In this document: in pieces, positions 60,344 through 64,000 of the stretch
Numbering within the stretch: the stretch's first letter is position 1
How the letters are laid out: the number at the start of each line of letters is the position of its first letter
NCBI RefSeq assembly: GCF_040448305.1
Contig: NZ_CP148752.1
Span: 5,247,501-5,311,500, forward strand
Length of the DNA stretch: 64,000 nucleotides
Source: Pseudomonas fluorescens
Lineage (GTDB): Bacteria; Pseudomonadota; Gammaproteobacteria; Pseudomonadales; Pseudomonadaceae
Reading direction: 5' to 3'
Translations under genes and position numbers: made by a program
Notes under the pieces: generated by a model
Seen by the model: only the letters and a program-made list of their open reading frames with translations
Databases searched by the model: none
What the model was told of the DNA's origin: nothing

Positions 60344-61057
60344 ATGACTGACCAAAAAGAACCCATTCGCGTGATGTTGATCGATTGTCGCCCCCTCGTG
60401 CTCAAGGGCCTTCACGACTTGATCAATGCCAGAAAGCCCCAGATGGAAGTGATAGCACAGGCCACCACTTATACCAGTGCGCTGGATCTTGCCGATCAGT
60501 TGCGGCCCAACGTCATTTTTTTCAGTTTCTTTCCGGATGCGCTAAATCCTCTGGAGGTCGTCGCGGGACTCACCCGTAGCGCCGAAATGAAAGTGCTGCT
60601 GCTCAAGGGCCTATACGAAGTCGTCCCCGCTGCCCAGGCGATAGAGGCTGGCGCTCGCGGCATCGTGCTGGCAGAAGACCCGACGGAATCGATTATCCAG
60701 GCCATCCTCAAGGTCCACCATAGCGACTTCGCAATGGATAGAGCCTGGGCTGGCGGCCTTTCCGGCTATTCCGCGACCGGGCACATACCCTTGAAATGCA
60801 ATCTGGAGCGGGCGAAACAGGCGCGGTTGACGCTGCGCGAGAGAGAACTGATTCGCGCCATCGTGGGCGAACCGTCCGCCAAATATGTGAGCATCGCCGG
60901 GCGCCTGGGGATCAGCGAGCACACCGTGCACAACCACCTCAGCAACATCTATCAAAAGCTTAATCTCATCAACCGCATCGACTTGTTGATGTATGCGCTG
61001 AAACACGGGCTCACCAATGAAGCACCGACCGAGTCCGTCTGGGTGGAACTGGATTGA
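60344..61057 (+). CDS. LuxR-type regulator with degenerate receiver domain
   Basis: 237 residues from the ATG at 60344 with AGGAAG upstream. It has the NarL-family layout: receiver-like N-terminal half, and HTH (LTLRERELIRAIVGEPSAKYVSIAGRLGISEHTVHNHLSNIYQKLNL) at about 165-225. In the receiver the DD pair is DC (LIDCRPLV), the phospho-acceptor Asp is Ser (IFFSFFPD), the Thr is Lys and the Lys is Ala (IVLAEDP), so it cannot be phosphorylated normally. It is preceded by a repeat-rich intergenic region. Role unknown. Confidence 0.85.
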   Translation: MTDQKEPIRVMLIDCRPLVLKGLHDLINARKPQMEVIAQATTYTSALDLADQLRPNVIFFSFFPDALNPLEVVAGLTRSAEMKVLLLKGLYEVVPAAQAIEAGARGIVLAEDPTESIIQAILKVHHSDFAMDRAWAGGLSGYSATGHIPLKCNLERAKQARLTLRERELIRAIVGEPSAKYVSIAGRLGISEHTVHNHLSNIYQKLNLINRIDLLMYALKHGLTNEAPTESVWVELD

Positions 61058-61240
61058 AATTCAAGTCAATACAAGACGGTCTGCCCTTCACTTTCAGGGG
61101 GTAGGTCGTCACTGTGTCGCCGTCCTTGTCGAAGACCCAGAACAGGGTACCCGCAATGCTGATGTCGTTCCTGGTGTCCCCTGCCGCGTTAACCCGTATC
61201 TACCCGCCGCGCTCATTAAGCCTTGTGCTGCTCGATAGTT
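61040..61240 (-). pseudogene. Decayed protein-coding remnant (tentative)
   Basis: On the minus strand a 47-residue stretch including NDISIAGTLFWVFDKDGDTV and TTYPLKVKGRP reads like a real protein, but it is preceded by an in-frame TAG (near 61203) and lacks a start. It overlaps the end of the LuxR gene. Probably the degraded 3' end of a lost gene; the original family is not recognised. Confidence 0.25.
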
Positions 61241-61616
61241 CACGGCGGATGCGATCATGCGGATCCGTTCACGCGCGCGATGCCTCAGGCACTGCCAAAA
61301 AAGATGTCGTTACTCTGAAGATCGACCCCGACCAAGGTGATGGTCGTTGTTTTAAGTTGGCGGCGAAACTCTGGGTGTCGTTGTCGTCAGCGTCTCCTGC
61401 TGGGTCGCGCCTGCCGAGTCGTCGGGATTCACGTACCACGAAGTGGTGACGATCGGCGTGTACAGGCGGGATGGGAGATTCAGACTACGGAGAGGAGATG
61501 GAACGTCACGAAGGTAGAGTTGATGGCTTCGAAAATCCCTGGCACCTGAATTTGTCGAACTTTATCTACAAGTCGTGAAAACGAAGCGTTGAAACAGGCA
61601 GGGGAGCTGCAAAATA
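61241..61616. other. Gene-free region before tRNA-Arg
   Basis: No ORF with a start signal. On both strands there are short stretches of protein-like codon use broken by stops, consistent with degraded sequence. No repeat found. Confidence 0.5.
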
Positions 61617-61693
61617 TGGTGTCCCAGGGCAGGTTCGAACTGCCAACCTTCCCCTTAGGAGGGGGATGCTCTATCCAATTGAGCTACTGAGAC
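61617..61693 (-). tRNA. tRNA-Arg(CCU)
   Basis: Minus strand 77 nt from GTCTCAGTAGC to ACACCA. Acceptor GTCTCAG/CTGGGAC, D-arm AGCTCAATTGGATAGAGC, anticodon loop CTCCTAA (anticodon CCU at 61657-61659), T-arm GGCAGTTCGAACCTGCC, encoded CCA. Reads AGG codons. Confidence 0.96.
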
Positions 61694-62058
61694 ACACGTT
61701 GACCGCGACGAAACGCGATGCGATGGACGGCGTGCATGTTAACGGCCGGGCTGGCTTTTGTCATGTCATCCGTAGGGCTTTTTAAGTGTAGGCAGTCGCC
61801 TCGGCCGGGCGCGGACTTGTTTACCGTGCAAATTGCATCACCGCAAAAAGCCATCATTGAAAAATGCAATATTGCGCTTTACCAAAAAGAACTTAATTCA
61901 TTGTTTTTAAAGAATTTAATTGCCGATAGACTCTGGCATGCGAGCTGCTGGCAGCGACAAGCGACCAGCACGGCTTTGTCAGCCAGGAAAACATCCTGAT
62001 ACCGGCTCCATCTGCCGAACGCTTGGTATTTTGAAATGACCCCCACCAGGAGCACAGC
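61694..62058. other. AT-rich gap upstream of the small membrane protein
   Basis: No gene. Contains GCCGATAGA (61922-61930), a good sigma-28 -10, but no matching -35 at 15-bp spacing. Strongly AT-rich around 61860-61920, unlike the rest of the window. Confidence 0.5.
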
Positions 62059-62238
62059 ATGTCCAGATCAGCCGCGAGTTTCTTCATCCTCGCCATGTTG
62101 AGTGGCATTTTTCATCTGTCATTGACCCAGGACATGGTCGTCACCCTCCCCCTGATCGCCAGTGGCGTATTCAGCGCCCTGTTCGTGCTCGCATTGATTG
62201 TCGGACGCAAGATCAAGTTTGATCCGGTACTGCGTTGA
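62059..62238 (+). CDS. Small inner-membrane protein (59 aa)
   Basis: 59 residues with CCAGGAG 6 bases before the ATG. Two hydrophobic segments (about 7-25, FFILAMLSGIFHLSL; 29-50, VTLPLIASGVFSALFVLALIVG) separated by a short polar loop and ending GRKIKFDPVLR. A small polytopic membrane protein; similar short proteins exist in other pseudomonads but the function is unknown. Confidence 0.78.
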   Translation: MSRSAASFFILAMLSGIFHLSLTQDMVVTLPLIASGVFSALFVLALIVGRKIKFDPVLR

Positions 62239-62649
62239 TCCGACATGGCAGATCCAGTGCAAGGGCCTGCCATCCATCCTGAATTCCCACCCCTCTATAC
62301 GACCTCCCCTAGTAAATCGGCCATTTGCCACTATTCTGTAAAAGGCAAGGAACAGGGATCGAGTCCGCTTTTGCTGCCCGTCAGAAGCCTTTCGTGGGTT
62401 GGAGAAAGCGCTAAGCGATACGGCCCGGTCGAACTTTTCAAACCAGTCTGCATTTCTGATAATTGGTGCTGGCAGAAAGCCTTTATACAGTTCAATATTT
62501 GTCACAGAATTGACGCCAAGGATCTGGCTTGTTTGAGGCATGATGCGCGCCTATCAATTCAGGTTGAACATTTGGTCAGAGCGCTTGTCCTACCAGACAT
62601 CCTGCGGCCAATCCCGAAAACCGCTCCCCTGAACTAACCGGTTAAATAT
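62239..62649. other. Leader region upstream of amrZ
   Basis: 410 bp without a gene. It includes TTGCCACT and TGCCATT-like elements that could be AmrZ sites, since AmrZ represses itself in P. aeruginosa, but no clean match can be shown. Nothing else seen. Confidence 0.4.
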
Positions 62650-62976
62650 ATGCGCCCATTGAAACAGGCAATTTATTCCAGCCGTACGGCTGACAAGTTC
62701 GTCGTACGTCTGCCAGACGGAATGCGTGAACGCATTGCCGAGGTGGCTCGCAATCATCATCGCAGCATGAACTCCGAAATCATTGCGCGCCTTGAGCAGA
62801 GTCTTATTCAGGAAGGCGCACTGGGCGAAGAGTTGAGCATGCGCCTGGACAGCCCGGAGCTTTCCTTGCACGAACGGGAGCTGCTGCAGCGCTTCCGCCA
62901 GCTCTCCCATCGTCAGCAGAACGCCCTGGTTTCGCTGATCGCCCATGACGCTGAAATGGCCGCCGACGCGTCCTGA
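62650..62976 (+). CDS. amrZ: Ribbon-helix-helix regulator AmrZ
   Basis: 108 residues. The Arc-type RHH domain is SSRTADKFVVRLPDGMRERIAEVARNHHRSMNSEIIARLEQSL (about 9-51), followed by a C-terminal tetramerisation tail. AmrZ controls motility, alginate and c-di-GMP genes. The ATG at 62650 is weakly marked. Confidence 0.93.
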   Translation: MRPLKQAIYSSRTADKFVVRLPDGMRERIAEVARNHHRSMNSEIIARLEQSLIQEGALGEELSMRLDSPELSLHERELLQRFRQLSHRQQNALVSLIAHDAEMAADAS

Positions 62977-62992
62977 TTCACCCAGTAAGCCC

Positions 62993-63021
62993 AAGCCAGC
63001 CTGATCGCTGGCTTTTTTTTT
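62993..63021 (+). terminator. Terminator of amrZ
   Basis: AAGCCAGC-CTGATC-GCTGGCTT followed by T8. Confidence 0.9.
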
Positions 63022-63040
63022 GCCTGAAATCCGGGCACAA

Positions 63041-63064
63041 AAAACCCGCCTGACGGCGGGTTTT
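63041..63064 (-). terminator. Terminator of mgtE
   Basis: AAAACCCGCC-TGAC-GGCGGGTTTT with a T-run on the minus strand. Confidence 0.88.
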
Positions 63065-63077
63065 AGTGAAACGGACT

Positions 63078-64000
63078 TCAGAGCAGGAAGATTGTCGCCA
63101 GCCCCAGGAAGATGAAGAAGCCGCCGCTGTCGGTCATGGCAGTAATCATCACACTGGCCCCCATTGCCGGGTCGCGTCCCATCTTCGCCAGGGTCATCGG
63201 GATCAAAACCCCCATCAATGCCGCCAGCAACAGGTTGAGCGTCATCGCGGCGGTCATCACCACGCCCAATGACCAACTGCCATAGAGCAGGTAGGCAACC
63301 ACACCGATCACCCCGCCCCAGATCACGCCGTTGATCAACGCAACGGCCAATTCCTTGCGCATCAGGCGCGAGGTATTGCCGGTGCTCACCTGGTCCAGCG
63401 CCATGGCCCGAACAATCATGGTGATGGTCTGGTTACCCGAGTTACCGCCGATCCCCGCCACGATCGGCATCAACGCCGCAAGCGCCACGAGCTTCTCGAT
63501 CGAACCTTCAAACAAACCGATCACCCGAGAAGCCACGAACGCGGTAATCAGGTTGATCGCCAGCCAGGCCCAACGGTTACGCAGGGATTTCCAGACCGAC
63601 GCAAAAATGTCTTCTTCTTCACGCAGACCCGCCATGTTGAGAACTTCGCTTTCGCTCTCTTCACGGATCAGGTCGACCATTTCATCGATGGTCAGACGGC
63701 CGATCAGCTTGCCGTTCTTGTCGACCACAGGCGCGGAGATCAAGTCGTAACGTTCGAACGCCTGAGCCGCATCGTAGGCGTCTTCATCCGGGTGGAAACT
63801 CACCGGATCGCTGGCCATCACCTCGGAAACCTGTTTGTCCGGATCGTTGACCAGCAAACGCTTGATCGGCAACACGCCCTTGAGGACGCCGTCGTAATCG
63901 ACCACGAACAGTTTGTCGGTGTGGCCCGGCAACTCCTTGAGACGACGCAGATAACGCAAGACCACTTCAAGGCTGACGTCCTCGCGGATGGTCACCATCT
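63078..64000 (-). CDS. mgtE: Magnesium transporter MgtE (5' part beyond window)
   Basis: The frame is open to the right edge; about 306 residues of an expected ~480 are visible. A CBS domain pair (LFVVDYDGVLKGVLPIKRLLV, SAPVVDKNGKLIGRLTIDEMVDLI) precedes five membrane helices with the Mg2+ channel motif PIVAGIGGNSGNQTITMIVRA and the C-terminal TDSGGFFIFLGLATIFLL. The N-terminal MgtE_N domain is outside. It imports Mg2+ gated by the CBS domains. Confidence 0.95.
   Translation of the reverse strand, partial: MVTIREDVSLEVVLRYLRRLKELPGHTDKLFVVDYDGVLKGVLPIKRLLVNDPDKQVSEVMASDPVSFHPDEDAYDAAQAFERYDLISAPVVDKNGKLIGRLTIDEMVDLIREESESEVLNMAGLREEEDIFASVWKSLRNRWAWLAINLITAFVASRVIGLFEGSIEKLVALAALMPIVAGIGGNSGNQTITMIVRAMALDQVSTGNTSRLMRKELAVALINGVIWGGVIGVVAYLLYGSWSLGVVMTAAMTLNLLLAALMGVLIPMTLAKMGRDPAMGASVMITAMTDSGGFFIFLGLATIFLL

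Noticed and set aside
61114..61449. 111-codon plus-strand ORF beyond the LuxR gene
   Set aside because: Ser/Arg-rich sequence without ribosome site; the minus strand shows more protein-like sequence, so this is probably a shadow of decayed DNA.

Overview
The window is chromosomal DNA from a fluorescent-type Pseudomonas, most likely of the P. fluorescens complex. Evidence is the gene order gacS-ldhA on one side and pirRS-like/cysM/rlmD/relA/mazG on the other, the oprH-phoP-phoQ operon, amrZ, a GTG-initiated 917-residue GacS, uniformly GC-rich coding sequence, and many copies of the Pseudomonas REP element (tgtgggagcgagc..gctcgcgat) in intergenic gaps. Both window ends cut a gene: an unidentified gene at the left edge and mgtE at the right.

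Layout. 1-4.7 kb: thioesterase, acyl-CoA ligase, sixA, DUF4389 gene, gpsA. 4.9-9.8 kb: a three-gene operon of TonB-dependent receptor, periplasmic binding protein and hybrid sensor kinase. 10-11.8 kb: fabAB. 12-18.6 kb: mazG, relA, rlmD, cysM. 18.8-25 kb: a PirRS-like iron two-component pair (without a neighbouring pirA receptor), gacS and ldhA. 25-32.5 kb: small housekeeping genes (META lipoprotein, TlpA-like lipoprotein, arsC, wrbA, ttcA, sprT, CoA transferase). 32.7-35.4 kb: dctA with a complete sigma-54 control region and a divergent AraC gene. 35.4-40.1 kb: a LysM polysaccharide deacetylase, oprH-phoP-phoQ and a phosphopantetheinyl transferase. 40.2-46.2 kb: an RstAB-like pair and nrdA. 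46.5-54.3 kb: flagellar and chemotaxis genes flgBCDE, cheR, cheV, flgA, flgM, flgN, ycgR. 54.4-61 kb: MFS transporter, glutamine-synthetase-like enzyme, a soluble histidine kinase with a TPR response regulator, and a LuxR-type protein with a degenerate receiver. 61-64 kb: a decayed stretch, tRNA-Arg(CCU), a small membrane protein, amrZ and mgtE.

Signal transduction dominates: seven kinase or kinase/regulator loci (hybrid kinase at 7.9 kb, PirRS-like, GacS, PhoPQ, RstAB-like, the HK/TPR-regulator pair, plus CheR/CheV). Control sites that can be read directly include a 30-bp palindrome before the acyl-CoA ligase, a Fur-like box before the pirR homologue, a sigma-54 promoter with two upstream palindromes before dctA, four GTTCAG repeats at exact 11-bp spacing before oprH, a pair of NrdR-like boxes 31 bp apart plus a DnaA box before nrdA, sigma-54 promoters before flgB and flgA and a sigma-28 promoter before flgM.

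Most promising for follow-up are the receptor/binding-protein/kinase operon, the kinase/TPR-regulator pair, the pseudo-receiver LuxR gene with its repeat-rich upstream region, and the octamer tandem repeat directly before ycgR. No CRISPR array, prophage, transposase or insertion sequence was seen.
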